Source of the DNA: Paenibacillus taihuensis
GTDB lineage: Bacteria; Bacillota; Bacilli; Paenibacillales; Paenibacillaceae
Length of the DNA: 64,000 nt
Assembly: GCF_003386535.1 (NCBI RefSeq)
Contig: NZ_QTTN01000025.1
Location: 1-64,000 of the forward strand
Direction: 5' to 3'
The notes beneath the pieces were generated by a model. The model searched no databases and was not told where the DNA came from. It worked only from the letters and a program-made list of their open reading frames with translations. The position numbers and the translations under genes are program-made. Shown in pieces: positions 63,828 to 64,000 of the stretch. The first letter of the stretch is position 1. Each line of letters begins with the position of its first letter.

Positions 63828-64000
63828 CTACATCGATTGGATGTCGATTGCCTTATGGGTCTTAAAATCGATAATCTCACCGAATTTGGTGGGGATGGGT
63901 TCCGGGAATAGAGGTCCATCGTACACGAAGGTATGATATTCACCATTCTCACCGCAGGGGTCAGCTCCTGCGGCTTCGATTCGATCCACGAGATCCGCGG
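63828..64000 (-). CDS. Diphthine-ammonia-ligase-like (Dph6/MJ0570) protein, 3' end only
   Basis: The last 57 codons read ADLVDRIEAAGADPCGENGE and then YHTFVYDGPLFPEPIPTKFGEI before a TAG at 63828-63830. The DPCGENGEYHTFVYDGPLF block is characteristic of the Dph6/MJ0570 ATP-binding (PP-loop) family. Bacteria lack diphthamide, so the bacterial role is unclear. The gene begins beyond the right edge. Confidence 0.85.
   Translation of the reverse strand, partial: ADLVDRIEAAGADPCGENGEYHTFVYDGPLFPEPIPTKFGEIIDFKTHKAIDIQSM

Overview
The window looks like origin-proximal chromosome of a spore-forming Firmicute, most probably Paenibacillaceae (Paenibacillus/Cohnella type). The evidence is the conserved block yybS-gdpP-rplI-dnaC-purA-(M23)-walRKHIJ-htrA-CxxH/CxxC-rlmH, AGGAGG-type ribosome binding sites, spore-surface collagen-like proteins and a YheC/D ATP-grasp protein. 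No rRNA, tRNA or CRISPR array was seen.

Layout. 1-375: end of a probable transposase and inverted repeats. 377-19960: conserved core, covering cell-wall and c-di-AMP homeostasis (LCP protein, GdpP, M23 hydrolase, WalRK system, HtrA), replication (DnaC helicase), purine synthesis (purA behind two PurR boxes) and rlmH. 19961-36932: accessory DNA attached to the 3' end of rlmH. The last 18 bases of rlmH (19943-19960) recur three times in direct orientation (21960, 25759, 36915). Two of these copies follow a conserved right end carrying TTTCGCCG, the inverse of CGGCGAAA found just after rlmH. This is the geometry of tandem SCC-like cassettes, but no ccr recombinase is present. Cassette A carries a WYL regulator with an in-frame stop, a monooxygenase and a DUF6157-type protein. 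Cassette B carries LysR/MFS, a hydrolase and a DinB protein. Cassette C carries a TetR regulator split from its ABC exporter by about 6 kb of spore-surface genes and an IS3 remnant, then a decayed HmoA-like gene and a hemY/cgoX-type oxidase.

36933-46402: mixed accessory genes (PPK2, DinB, quorum-quenching-type lactonase, MFS, ECF sigma factor, SRPBCC, MarR, histidine kinase, methyltransferase). The lactonase-marR pair exists twice with complementary deletions: one copy keeps the lactonase and its palindromic operator, the other keeps marR. 46548-57714: a carbohydrate locus with a LacI regulator, GH130 phosphorylase, LplB/YtcP-type ABC importer without its own ATPase, two large unassigned proteins and a DUF1861-like protein. 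57949-62482: a truncated methyltransferase copy, then a minus-strand operon GAF-PAS-GGDEF-EAL / TPP-dependent enzyme / carboxymuconolactone-decarboxylase-like protein. The window ends with an aldo/keto reductase and the 3' end of a Dph6-like gene.

Start codons were chosen by ribosome binding site and family length, so several genes are shorter than their longest reading frame. All family calls rest on reading motifs by eye; no database search was run.
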